Of a stretch of DNA of 64,000 nt, positions 41,085 through 50,506 are shown piece by piece. A model generated the notes under the pieces. The model worked only from the letters and a program-made list of their open reading frames with translations, did not search any database and was not told the origin of the DNA. This stretch comes from Robiginitalea aestuariiviva. GTDB taxonomy: Bacteria > Bacteroidota > Bacteroidia > Flavobacteriales > Flavobacteriaceae. The position numbers and the translations under genes are program-made. Numbering within the stretch: the stretch's first letter is position 1; every line of letters begins with the position of its first letter. Where the stretch lies: positions 618,965-682,964 of the forward strand of contig NZ_JARPUQ010000001.1 of assembly GCF_029537735.1 (NCBI RefSeq), given 5' to 3'.

Positions 41085-42143
41085 GTGAATTTTAACAGTT
41101 ATACCATCCTCGCATGGATACTGTTTGGCCTGCAAAGCATTTTTGCCCAGGCCGTGCCGCAACCCGTGGCCGGGGAAACTACGGCCCTGTTCCTTGAACG
41201 CACGCCCCTTGAACTGAAACTGCGTTTCAGCCAGCGTGAACTCCTCACCGAAACCAACGACTCCACCTATCTCAACAGCATGCTGCTTTTCCGGCAGGAT
41301 GGGGAGCAATGGGATTCCCTCCCGGTACGCGTCCGCGCCCGGGGCAACTTCCGCCGCGAAAACTGCTTCCTGGCCCCCATAAAGCTCCGCCTGAAAAAAA
41401 AGGACACCAAAGGCACCCTGTTTGAAGGGAATAAAGAACTCAAACTGGTGTTGCCCTGTTTCGAATCGGAACGGGGGGCGGACTATGTGCTTAAGGAATA
41501 CATCGCCTACCGCATGTACGAGCACGTCACCCCTTTTCATTTTAAAACCCGGCCCTTCCAAATGGAATATGCAGATGCCCGGAGAAACAAAGACCGGGTT
41601 TACCACCTGCAGGGTTTTATGATTGAGGATATAGACCGGGTGGCTGAACGGGTAGGGGGGCATAAACTCAAGCGCAGCGTGCATCCCCTGCAGCAGGACA
41701 ACATCTGTTCCGTCCAGAACGATTTCTTCCAGTTTATGATTGCCAATACGGACTTCTCGGTAGCTTACCAGCACAACGAAAAACTCGTTTTCGTAGACGG
41801 GCGCAAGGCCATTCCGGTACCCTACGACTTCGACATGTCCGGATTTGTGAATACGAGTTATGCTGTGGTCTCGGAAATCCAGAATGAAAAACTAGACATC
41901 GAAAAAGTGACCCAGCGGCTCTATCGCGGCTTTCGCCGTAACCCTGAGGTTTACGACCAGGTACGTCAGGATTACCTGGCCAAAAAGGACCGGATGCTTG
42001 GGGAGTTGGATGCCCATGCCGGGCACTTTAACGGCAAAAAACAGCACCAGGAATGCCGGGAATTTCTGAAAGCTTTTTTTGAGATTCTGGAAGACAGCTC
42101 CCTTTTCCGGGAGCAAATTCTGGCTGTGGCCAGGGATAACTAA
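41085..42143 (+). CDS. Conserved exported protein, CotH/kinase-like features
   Basis: A 352-aa protein beginning with GTG at 41085 and a signal peptide ending QSIFAQ. Conserved-looking segments include RVRARGNFRRENCFLAPIKL, NKELKLVLPCFESERGADYV, SVQNDFFQFMIANTDFS and PVPYDFDMSG. The order (basic RARGN segment, then N-rich helix, then DFD) recalls spore-coat CotH kinases, but the link is weak. I recall conserved flavobacterial homologues without known function. TATCTTCA at 41052-41059 may be its -7 box, which lies within the disputed start of the divergent bestrophin-like gene. Confidence 0.7.
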   Translation: MNFNSYTILAWILFGLQSIFAQAVPQPVAGETTALFLERTPLELKLRFSQRELLTETNDSTYLNSMLLFRQDGEQWDSLPVRVRARGNFRRENCFLAPIKLRLKKKDTKGTLFEGNKELKLVLPCFESERGADYVLKEYIAYRMYEHVTPFHFKTRPFQMEYADARRNKDRVYHLQGFMIEDIDRVAERVGGHKLKRSVHPLQQDNICSVQNDFFQFMIANTDFSVAYQHNEKLVFVDGRKAIPVPYDFDMSGFVNTSYAVVSEIQNEKLDIEKVTQRLYRGFRRNPEVYDQVRQDYLAKKDRMLGELDAHAGHFNGKKQHQECREFLKAFFEILEDSSLFREQILAVARDN

Positions 42144-42149
42144 ACCGAC

Positions 42150-43829
42150 CTATTCCTTCACAATTTCCATCAAAACCCTGCCGGTATGGTCCGCCGGGGG
42201 TGGAATCCTCAGGATACGTGCCACCGTAGGGGCAATGTCCCTGGGGTGTACTTCCCGGTCGCTTTCGCCATGGGGGATACCAGCCCCAAACCAAATCAGG
42301 GGCACGTGGCTGTCGTAGTCATGCCCAGAACCGTGCACGCTGCCCTTTACAGTTTCCAGGCGCAGGCGGTAGTCCAGGGTGGCCTGCACCCCCGGGGCAT
42401 AGGCCAGCAACACATCCCCCGATCTGCCCGGTAAAAAGCCCGCCCGCATCTTGGCCGCCAGCCCCTCCCAAACCGAATCCCGCTGGAGTTCGGTCGCCGT
42501 TAAAGCGAGCTCTACGTACGGCTGCTGGCTCAGGAAGTCCGCTACATCCTGCTGGAACACCTCCAGTGGTATCCCTTTTTCGGCCATTATTTCGTGGTTC
42601 AGGTAGACCTGGTCTTCCCCAAAATGCAGGATCCAGTCCTGGGCCGTGTATTTCCGGGCCAGGTAAAACTGCAGGTCCTGCCGGTATTTGGCTGCCTGGG
42701 CCAGGCCTGCCGGCTCTCCCTGGTCGTGAAGGAAAGAAACCGGGGGCAAAGCCCCATGGTCAGAGGTCAGAAAGAGCAGGTACCGCCCCACCCCGACCTT
42801 TTGGTCCAGGGTATTGAGTAAAGCGGCCAACTCCCGGTCCAGGCGCAGGTAAATGTCTTCAAATTCCACACTTTCCGTCCCATAGGTATGCCCGGCTACA
42901 TCCGGGACGCTAAAGCTGATGCAGATCAGGTCCGTAACCTTGTCTTTCCCCAGGCGTTCGGCCATAATGGCCTCCTCTGCAAATTCCCGCAAAAGTGTAT
43001 TCCCGGCAGGGATACCCATCAGAAACTGATAATACCCCGGTCTGTTCAGGTACGCCTCCTTAATGGCTCCAAAATCGTATGGAAAGGTGGGGGTTTGCTT
43101 CCCCCCAATGGCCGTTTCATACGGGCTGTCGTCCGGCTGGCTTTCGGTATAAGCGGTCAGGGGTTTCATAGGTTCCCACCCGGCATCCAGATAGGCGTCA
43201 CTCTTACCCAGGGTATTAAAGCGACTAACCCAGGCTGGGAGGGATTTCATGTAACGGCTGCTGCTGACAAAATACCCCGGGCTGGTCTCCCAATCGTACC
43301 AATACACGGCATCCGGCGCCTGCCCCCCGGGCTGAATAGCTCCGCGGTCTTTCAGGGAAAGGCTGATGGTACGCCCGCGAGACCCTGTAGCGGCCTCCAG
43401 GGCATCGGCCAGGGTAGGGCTCAGCAGTTGGGCGGAAGAAAGGCCATAGGGGTTTTCAACTACGGAACCCACCAACCGTGCGGTGGAATCCTCCACGTTA
43501 CTTACCATCCTGCGCTGCTGCCGGTCATACCAGGTATTTCCGATAATTCCGTGCACGGCAGGCGTGGTGCCCGTATAAATGGAAGCATGGCCAGGGGCGG
43601 TTACCGTAGGGGTATAATCGTATTGGTTGTTCCTGAAGTTATACCCTTCGCGCAACAAGCGTTTAAAGCCCCCTTCCCCGTAATGGTCCGCATAGCGGTT
43701 CAGGTAGTCGTACCGCATCTGGTCAATGACAATCCCCACCACCAGCCGCGGGGGCTCCTGGGCGGAAAGCAGACCCCCGAGCAGGAGCCAAAATAGCAGT
43801 AATCTTCGCATTCCCATTCGTATATCCAT
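42150..43829 (-). CDS. pafA: PafA-type alkaline phosphatase
   Basis: A 559-aa exported phosphomonoesterase. After the signal peptide (to LLSAQ) all landmarks of Elizabethkingia PafA are present with a constant offset of -2 in the first part: metal ligand D36, nucleophile T77 in TVTAPGHA, N98 in IGNTWYDR, K160/R162 in SLKDRGAI. Further ligands are D310/H314 (VPDVAGHTYG), TSDHG and HGSGHDYD. It releases phosphate from organic phosphates in the periplasm. ATG 43829 follows a purine-rich stretch; ATGs at 43817 and 43811 are alternatives. Confidence 0.92.
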   Translation of the reverse strand: MDIRMGMRRLLLFWLLLGGLLSAQEPPRLVVGIVIDQMRYDYLNRYADHYGEGGFKRLLREGYNFRNNQYDYTPTVTAPGHASIYTGTTPAVHGIIGNTWYDRQQRRMVSNVEDSTARLVGSVVENPYGLSSAQLLSPTLADALEAATGSRGRTISLSLKDRGAIQPGGQAPDAVYWYDWETSPGYFVSSSRYMKSLPAWVSRFNTLGKSDAYLDAGWEPMKPLTAYTESQPDDSPYETAIGGKQTPTFPYDFGAIKEAYLNRPGYYQFLMGIPAGNTLLREFAEEAIMAERLGKDKVTDLICISFSVPDVAGHTYGTESVEFEDIYLRLDRELAALLNTLDQKVGVGRYLLFLTSDHGALPPVSFLHDQGEPAGLAQAAKYRQDLQFYLARKYTAQDWILHFGEDQVYLNHEIMAEKGIPLEVFQQDVADFLSQQPYVELALTATELQRDSVWEGLAAKMRAGFLPGRSGDVLLAYAPGVQATLDYRLRLETVKGSVHGSGHDYDSHVPLIWFGAGIPHGESDREVHPRDIAPTVARILRIPPPADHTGRVLMEIVKE

Positions 43830-43942
43830 CCCCTCCCGTGGTCCCAAAAAGGAACTTGAGGAAAGAACAGTTGCCAATCCACAAGGTACAAATATCGGGC
43901 CAGTTGGGCATGACCTTTGTCATAGGCATGCGGGAGGGCAGC

Positions 43943-45544
43943 CTACTCCGATTTCACCGTAGGGTATTCCACCCCCAACTGCTCCAGGTAGCTGTCGTAT
44001 TTGGTTTCGTCAAAATAAAAGGGCTCCAGCTGCGGCCGGAACGTATCCATAATCCGGGTGTTGAGCTCAATGGGCGGCGGGTCGTTTTCGGAGATCATGG
44101 GCCGGTATTGAGTCTCTTTTTGCTGCACGTTTTCAAAATAGTCTTTCGCCTGGGCCACAAGCTCTGGTTTCATCAGGAAATCCAGCATGGTGGTCGCTAC
44201 TACTTTAGCGCCTGCCGTGGCTCCCTTGTGTGCAATAGGGGTGGCCATGGCAATGGCATTGGACCAGTGGTGTCCCTGCAGGCCCGGGATGTTGGAAGGG
44301 AAACGCAGGGTAACGGTGGGGACGGTCCAGGACACATCCCCAATATCGTCTGAACCTCCGCTAACAGGCTCGGTAACCGGGAGCCCCAGCTTGGCAAGTT
44401 CGGTGGCCAGGCCCGTGGTATCGCGGGAATTGACTTCCCGCTGCACGGCGCGGGCGAGCTCCTGGTCTGCCTCGGACCACTCCGGCAGGCCCACCGTCTG
44501 TATGTTGGCAAACATGGTTTCGGCAATTACCTTATTGAAGTGCCGCGGCCAGGCTGCGCCAAGTACGCGAGAATGCATTTGGGTGTCGGTCATCAGGGCC
44601 GCGCCCTGGGCAATGTGGTTGGCGTCTTCATACATGTCCATGATGCCTTCATAGGTAACATCCCGCAGGTAAAACCAGATAGACGCCTTGGAAGGAACCA
44701 CGTTGGGCTGGTCCCCGGCATCCGTAAAGATGGAATGCGAACGCTTCAGGGGGTGCAGGTGCTCCCGTTTGTAGTTCCAGCCCACATTCATCAGTTCGGC
44801 TGCATCAAGGGCGCTTCGGCCCCGCCAGGGGGCACCGGCCGAATGGGCCGCTTCCCCTTCAAAAGCGTATTCCACCGAAATAAGCCCGGTACCCCGGGCC
44901 TGACCATAGGAAACGGCCAGATTACTGCTTACGTGGGTAAAGATGCAAAGGTCGATCCCGTCAAAATATCCGTCCCTGACAAACCAGGCCTTTGAGCCCA
45001 GCAATTCCTCGGCAATCCCCGGCCACAACACCAGTTTGCCCTCAAGGTTTTCAGCTTTCATAATCTCCTGCACGCTCAGGGCTGCCGTAATCAGCAGGGG
45101 CAAACCGGAATTATGCCCTTCCCCATGGCCGGGCGCCCCCTCCACGATAGGCTTGTGATAGGCCACGCCAGGGTACTGGGACGCCTTGGGGATGCAATCC
45201 ACGTCACTGCCAAGTGCTATGACCGGGCCGTCCCCCTGAGACCAGGTGGCCATCCATGCTGTGGGAATACCCGAAATGCCACGCAATATGGTAAAGCCGG
45301 CATCCTCCAGGATACCGGTCAGGTAGGCCGAAGATTCCTTTTCGTGAAAGCCGAGTTCGGCAAAGCTGAACACCTTGTCTACCATGACCTGGGTCTGTTT
45401 GTGCCGCTGCGCCACTTTTTCAAGTGCCAGGGCCTTTTGTTTCCGGATATAGGATTTGGAATGCTGTGCCTGTACCGGGAGTACCATCCCGAATAGGCCG
45501 GCCAAAAACAGGCTTGCCAGAAGGCGGAAGGATAGCGTTTTCAT
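43943..45544 (-). CDS. M20 family amidohydrolase (AbgB-like), exported
   Basis: A 533-aa metallohydrolase with a signal peptide ending LPVQAQ. The peptidase_M20 fold shows FSFAELGFHEKES, ALGSDVDCIPKAS, APGHGEGHNSG, WPGIAEELLGSKAWFV and a C-terminal HHWSNAIAM, matching the aminobenzoyl-glutamate/amidohydrolase branch with a central dimerisation domain around 220-330. It probably cleaves N-acyl or amide bonds of amino acids outside the cytoplasm. It is transcribed toward the phosphatase gene, but a 113-bp gap separates them. Confidence 0.87.
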   Translation of the reverse strand: MKTLSFRLLASLFLAGLFGMVLPVQAQHSKSYIRKQKALALEKVAQRHKQTQVMVDKVFSFAELGFHEKESSAYLTGILEDAGFTILRGISGIPTAWMATWSQGDGPVIALGSDVDCIPKASQYPGVAYHKPIVEGAPGHGEGHNSGLPLLITAALSVQEIMKAENLEGKLVLWPGIAEELLGSKAWFVRDGYFDGIDLCIFTHVSSNLAVSYGQARGTGLISVEYAFEGEAAHSAGAPWRGRSALDAAELMNVGWNYKREHLHPLKRSHSIFTDAGDQPNVVPSKASIWFYLRDVTYEGIMDMYEDANHIAQGAALMTDTQMHSRVLGAAWPRHFNKVIAETMFANIQTVGLPEWSEADQELARAVQREVNSRDTTGLATELAKLGLPVTEPVSGGSDDIGDVSWTVPTVTLRFPSNIPGLQGHHWSNAIAMATPIAHKGATAGAKVVATTMLDFLMKPELVAQAKDYFENVQQKETQYRPMISENDPPPIELNTRIMDTFRPQLEPFYFDETKYDSYLEQLGVEYPTVKSE

Positions 45545-45663
45545 AAGGTTGGGTTTGGGTTGAACGGCCTTAATTTACAAAATGGCCTGCGATCTCCATC
45601 TACCTCAGAAGCTATTTGCAGGATTGATCCTACAAGGAGGGGTCCCGGTTAGGACCTTTTATG

Positions 45664-45671
45664 TATCTTTA
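45664..45671 (+). promoter_or_regulatory. -7-like box of the metal efflux operon
   Basis: TATCTTTA, seven of eight positions, ending only 8 bp before the ATG at 45679. If it is the real box, the mRNA is nearly leaderless. No clear TTG lies 19 bp upstream. Confidence 0.4.
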
Positions 45672-45678
45672 TAACCTT

Positions 45679-46080
45679 ATGATACGCCTCTGGTCCTTCC
45701 TATTATCGACCGTAATGCTCCTGCAGGGCCTGCACTGGAGCCTGCCGGATCTGGCACAGCTGGACGATTTGCTGGAGCATGCACGTTATCATAAAGAAAC
45801 GTTCGGCGATAACTTCCTGACGTTTGTTTCCAAACATTACGGAGACCAGAAAGCCGACCACAGCCAGAAACATCAGGAAGAACAGGAACAGCACGACCAG
45901 TTACCCTTTCAACATGCGCTGCACGCCGGAGCATGCCCTGTCTTTCTCATGAAAAACCCCGGCTTTGTGCTCACGCCCCAGGAAGATCCGGACACCGAAT
46001 CCCTCAGGAACTTCTATTACCTGCTAACCGGCTCCGCGGGGTATCAAACCGGTATATTCCAGCCCCCCAGACAGGCGTAA
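45679..46080 (+). CDS. His-rich exported small protein heading RND efflux operon
   Basis: A 133-aa protein, N-terminal signal-like segment MIRLWSFLLSTVMLLQGLHW, then a His/Gln/Glu-rich stretch (HYGDQKADHSQKHQEEQEQH plus FQHALHAG) able to bind divalent metal ions, and a Cys near ACPVF. It is 86 bp upstream of the CzcA-like pump gene and probably acts as a periplasmic metal binder for the system, as judged from context. No domain is known to me. Confidence 0.7.
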   Translation: MIRLWSFLLSTVMLLQGLHWSLPDLAQLDDLLEHARYHKETFGDNFLTFVSKHYGDQKADHSQKHQEEQEQHDQLPFQHALHAGACPVFLMKNPGFVLTPQEDPDTESLRNFYYLLTGSAGYQTGIFQPPRQA

Positions 46081-46166
46081 TTCCTCCTTGAACTACTTCT
46101 TTTCTCATTTCCGCAGGGACCTCCGGGTTTCAACGGCTTGCTTATTATTACACTTGTCTGCTACCT

Positions 46167-49100
46167 ATGCTTCATCGTATCATTCGTTTCAGTCTCAGAA
46201 ACAAACTCATCGTCCTGCTTTTTACCCTGGTCCTGGTGGGGTTTGGCCTGTATTCACTGGGGAACATCCCTATTGGGGCCGTGCCCGACGTCACCAATAA
46301 CCAGGTACAGGTCATCACCACGTCACGCAACCTGTCTACCCAGGATATGGAGCGGTTTATCACCTACCCCATTGAACTGGAAATGGCCAACCTGCCCGGG
46401 GTCGAAGAAATCCGATCCATTTCCAAGTTCGGGATATCGGTGGTCACCATCGTCTTTGAAGACGACATGGGCACCTACCTGCCCCGCCAATTGATTGCCG
46501 AAAAAATCAAAGTGGCCTCCGAACGAATCCCGGAAGGCTTTGGCAGCCCGCAAATGGGACCGATAACTACGGGCCTTGGGGAAATATACCAGTATGTACT
46601 GGATGTAGACCCCAAATACAAGGATCAGTACAGCGCCATGGACCTGAGGACCATTCAGGACTGGGTGGTCCGCCGTCAACTCTCCGGCATTCCCGGGGTG
46701 GTGGAAGTCAACACCTGGGGCGGCTACCTCAAGCAATATGAGATTGCCGTAAAGACCGACCGGCTCAAAGCCATGGACATTACCATGGGCGACCTGCTGG
46801 GCGCCGTGGAACGCAATAACAGTGTTTCAGGCGGAGGGTACATTGAAAAAATCAGCCAGGCCTACTTTATCCGGGGGGAAGGGTTGGCCACATCCCTGGA
46901 AGACCTTAAAAACACAGTAGTAAAGACCGTAAACGGGTCTCCCGTTTACATTCGGGACGTGGCTACCGTTGGTTTTGGAAATGCCACCCGCTTTGGCGCC
47001 ATAACCGGAAACGGGGAAGGAGAAAAGGTACTTGGGCAGGTCATGATGCTCAAGGGGGCCAATTCCAAGCAGGTGATCGAAGCCGTCAAGGCCCGGGTAG
47101 ATGCCATTGCCGGGACCTTGCCGGAAGGGATTTCCATCAATGCCTTTTTGGACCGGAGTGAACTGATTGCCCGCACCACGGCCACGGTAGAAGAAAACCT
47201 GATCCTGGGGTGCCTGATCGTGATTTTCGTGGTGGTACTGCTCTTGGGGAACCTGCGTTCCGGGCTAGTAGTGGCCTCAGTTATTCCCTTGTCATTGCTC
47301 TTCGCCCTTTCCATGATGTATGTATTCGGGGTGGATGCCAACCTGATGAGCCTGGGGGCCATCGATTTTGGGATTATCATTGACGGGGCGGTCATCATTG
47401 TGGAGTTTATCGCCTTCCGGATCACTGGCCGGGCCGCAGAACTGGAATCCCTCCAACGTGCAGACCGAAGGGCATTACAAGACGAAATTACCCTGAAAGG
47501 GGCGTCCAAGCTTATGAATTCCGCTGTGTTCGGGCAGCTGATCATCCTGATTGTCTTTATCCCCATCCTGGCCTTAAGCGGGGTGGAAGGCAAGATGTTC
47601 AGGCCCATGGCGCTTACTTTCAGTTTTGCCCTGATCGGGGCCATGTTAATGTGTTTCACCTATGTGCCGGTTATGGCTTCCCTGGTGCTCAAGCCCTCCC
47701 GGGAAAACCGCAAACGCAATATCTCCCAACGCCTGGTGCCCTGGCTTACCGACCTGTACAGCCCCAGCCTGGATTGGGCGCTCACCCACAAAAAAACCGT
47801 GATTGGCCTGGCCGCGGGCTCCCTGTTGGTAGCCGGGTTCCTCTTTGCGCGGATGGGGGCCGAATTTGTACCCACGCTGGATGAAGGGGATTTCGTTATC
47901 CAACCTGTACTGAAAACCGGAACCAGCCTCAGTAAAACTATTGAGACTACCACCAAGATCGAAAAGATCCTGATGGAACAGTTCCCGGAGGTAGACCAGG
48001 TGGTTACCCGCATAGGGGCTGCAGAAGTCCCCACGGACCCTATGAGTATGGAGGAGAGCGATGTGATCATTACCCTGAAACCGCCGTCAGAATGGGTAAG
48101 CGCAGACAGCAAGGACGGCCTGGCCAACCAATTCAAGGAGGCCCTGTCCGTGATCCCGGGCATGGAGGTGGAATTCACCCAACCCATCGAAATGCGGTTC
48201 AACGAGCTCATTACCGGGGTACGGGCAGATATCGCCATTAAGGTCTTCGGGGAGGACCTGAGCGTGCTGGCGCGTCTGGGCGAACAGATCCGGGGCCTGG
48301 CCGCGCAGGTGCCGGGAGCGGCAGACATTTCGGTGGAAAAAATTGAAGGCCTGCCCCAACTCAACATTGCATACGACCGCACCAAAATTGCCCGGTACGG
48401 GCTCAACATCCAGGACCTCAACCGCATGCTTTCCCTGGCCTATGCCGGCCAGACCGTGGGCAACGTCTTTGAGGGCGAGCGCATGTTTGACCTGGTGGTA
48501 CGTTTGGACCCCGCCCAACGCAACAACCTGGAGGAGATACAGGAGTTGTATGTAGACCTCCCGGGCGGTGGGAAGGTCCCCCTGGGGGAAGTAGCCCGGA
48601 TCAGCTACCAGGAAGGAGCTGCCAAAATCTCCCGCGACAATACGCGCAGGCGGCTGGTGGTTGGCATCAATGTCCGGGACAGGGACCTGCAATCTGTGGT
48701 GGACGATGTCCAGGCACTGGTTGCAGAAAACCTGATCCTGCCCACGGGGTACAGCATCACTTATGGGGGGCAATTCGAAAACCTGCAAAGTGCCAAGGCC
48801 CGACTGAAAATAGCCGTACCCATAGCCTTAATATTGATCTTCCTGATGCTGTATTTCGCCTTTAATTCCCTGAAAGAGGCACTGGTTATCTTCTCGGCCA
48901 TTCCCCTGGCCGCTGTGGGTGGGGTGTTGCTACTTTGGGTCCGGGATATGCCCTTCAGCATCTCGGCCGGGGTGGGCTTTATTGCCCTTTTCGGGATTGC
49001 AGTCCTCAATGGCATTGTACTGATCGAACACTTCAAGGAACTGCGTCACGATAAGAATGAGGACATCGAACTCCTTATCCGTCAGGGGGCGCTGGACCGG

Positions 49101-50501
49101 CTTCGGGCCGTATTGCTCACCGCCTCTGCAGCGGCATTGGGCTTCCTGCCCATGGCCGTTTCTACCAATGCCGGGGCCGAAGTGCAACGCCCCCTGGCCA
49201 CCGTGGTCATCGGGGGGTTGGTGAGCGCCACCCTACTTACCCTGATTGTCTTGCCGGTCCTGTATTCCCTCCTCTCCAGGGAGCACGGGCCCAAAGTATG
49301 GGTGGGCAAGCCATTCCGGAAAACGCTCACCGTGCTGACCCTGTTCGGGGTATTTGTCCCGGCCCTCGGCCAGCAACAGCCTGTTGGCTTGGACAGCCTG
49401 CTGCACCTGGCCGAAGTCCGGAACGCAGGGGTGGAAGCCTCCCGGATCCGATGGGAAGCTGCCGAGGCCGGGAAAGGGACTGCCCTGGATTTTGGCAAAA
49501 CCGAGGTTTTCTATGGCTATGACCAGAACAACCTGGCCAATGGCCAGCCCCTGGAAGTTTTCGGCCTGCGTCAGGGCTTTGCTTTCCCTACGGTCTATGC
49601 CAAACGTTTTAAGGCAGGGCATTACCAGGCACAGGCCGCCCGCAGTGAATACGAAATGGCCAAAAGGACGCTGGGCCACCAGCTTAGCCTGTTGTATAAC
49701 CGCTTTCTGGTAGCCCGGCAAAAAGCCCGGATCTATGAAAAACTGGATAGCCTGTACCTGGGCTTTGCGGCGGCGGCAGACCGAAGGTTCGAGCTGGGAG
49801 CCACCAATTACCTGGAAAAGGTAACGGCGCGTTCCCGACAACGCCAGACGCGTTTGCAATTACAAGCAGCAAATACGCGGGCCGAAGCCCTGCATCGGGA
49901 AATAACCGGCCTGGTCCAGGCCGAAAACCCATTGGTGCTGGCAGACCCGGAGCCCATAAGACTGATGGCCTCCGCCCCCGAGCTCGGCAGCCTGCCGGAA
50001 GTGCAACTGCTCACCAACCGTTTACTGGCCCAACGTTTTGCCCGGCAAACCCAGGAACACCTGCTGTTGCCCGACCTGAGTCTGGAATATTTCCAGGGTA
50101 GCAACAGCGTGGTAAGCGGCAACCTGGAAGGCTATAGCCTGGGGGTCTCGATCCCCTTGTTCTTTAATGGGCAGGCCTCCCGTATCCGGATGGCCAAGAA
50201 GGCGGAACAGGCGCAAATTCAGCAAAACAAAGACCAGGGCATACAATTGCAATCCCGGTTGGAGCAGCTGCAAACGCAACTGCGGCAACAAAATGAGGCC
50301 ATGTCCTATTACGAAACCGAAGGCAAGGCCCTTTCCGAAGCCATCCTGAAAGCTGCCGAACAGGGTTTCCGCAATGGCGAAATCGATTTTTTCCAATACA
50401 TACAGAGCCTGGAAAACAGCTATGAAATCCGGCTTTCCTACCTGGACCAGTTGGAACGCTACAACGAAACCGTATTGAACATAAATTATCTTTCATTTTG
50501 A
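46167..50501 (+). CDS. CzcA-type heavy-metal RND pump fused to TolC-like outer-membrane factor
   Basis: A 1444-aa fusion. Residues 1 to about 1040 are a complete HME-RND pump: N-terminal TM helix, two large periplasmic loops and a twelve-TM layout. The TM4 motif DFGIIIDGAVIIVE has D400, D406 and E413, which align with the proton-relay D402/D408/E415 of CzcA and indicate Zn/Co/Cd/Ni rather than Cu/Ag export. From about 1045 a signal-peptide-like helix (KTLTVLTLFGVFVPALGQQQ) leads into an outer-membrane-factor domain of about 390 residues with long coiled-coil helices. Metal efflux from inner membrane to outside. The adaptor starts 5 bp after it. Confidence 0.92.
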   Translation: MLHRIIRFSLRNKLIVLLFTLVLVGFGLYSLGNIPIGAVPDVTNNQVQVITTSRNLSTQDMERFITYPIELEMANLPGVEEIRSISKFGISVVTIVFEDDMGTYLPRQLIAEKIKVASERIPEGFGSPQMGPITTGLGEIYQYVLDVDPKYKDQYSAMDLRTIQDWVVRRQLSGIPGVVEVNTWGGYLKQYEIAVKTDRLKAMDITMGDLLGAVERNNSVSGGGYIEKISQAYFIRGEGLATSLEDLKNTVVKTVNGSPVYIRDVATVGFGNATRFGAITGNGEGEKVLGQVMMLKGANSKQVIEAVKARVDAIAGTLPEGISINAFLDRSELIARTTATVEENLILGCLIVIFVVVLLLGNLRSGLVVASVIPLSLLFALSMMYVFGVDANLMSLGAIDFGIIIDGAVIIVEFIAFRITGRAAELESLQRADRRALQDEITLKGASKLMNSAVFGQLIILIVFIPILALSGVEGKMFRPMALTFSFALIGAMLMCFTYVPVMASLVLKPSRENRKRNISQRLVPWLTDLYSPSLDWALTHKKTVIGLAAGSLLVAGFLFARMGAEFVPTLDEGDFVIQPVLKTGTSLSKTIETTTKIEKILMEQFPEVDQVVTRIGAAEVPTDPMSMEESDVIITLKPPSEWVSADSKDGLANQFKEALSVIPGMEVEFTQPIEMRFNELITGVRADIAIKVFGEDLSVLARLGEQIRGLAAQVPGAADISVEKIEGLPQLNIAYDRTKIARYGLNIQDLNRMLSLAYAGQTVGNVFEGERMFDLVVRLDPAQRNNLEEIQELYVDLPGGGKVPLGEVARISYQEGAAKISRDNTRRRLVVGINVRDRDLQSVVDDVQALVAENLILPTGYSITYGGQFENLQSAKARLKIAVPIALILIFLMLYFAFNSLKEALVIFSAIPLAAVGGVLLLWVRDMPFSISAGVGFIALFGIAVLNGIVLIEHFKELRHDKNEDIELLIRQGALDRLRAVLLTASAAALGFLPMAVSTNAGAEVQRPLATVVIGGLVSATLLTLIVLPVLYSLLSREHGPKVWVGKPFRKTLTVLTLFGVFVPALGQQQPVGLDSLLHLAEVRNAGVEASRIRWEAAEAGKGTALDFGKTEVFYGYDQNNLANGQPLEVFGLRQGFAFPTVYAKRFKAGHYQAQAARSEYEMAKRTLGHQLSLLYNRFLVARQKARIYEKLDSLYLGFAAAADRRFELGATNYLEKVTARSRQRQTRLQLQAANTRAEALHREITGLVQAENPLVLADPEPIRLMASAPELGSLPEVQLLTNRLLAQRFARQTQEHLLLPDLSLEYFQGSNSVVSGNLEGYSLGVSIPLFFNGQASRIRMAKKAEQAQIQQNKDQGIQLQSRLEQLQTQLRQQNEAMSYYETEGKALSEAILKAAEQGFRNGEIDFFQYIQSLENSYEIRLSYLDQLERYNETVLNINYLSF

Positions 50502-50506
50502 TCCCT

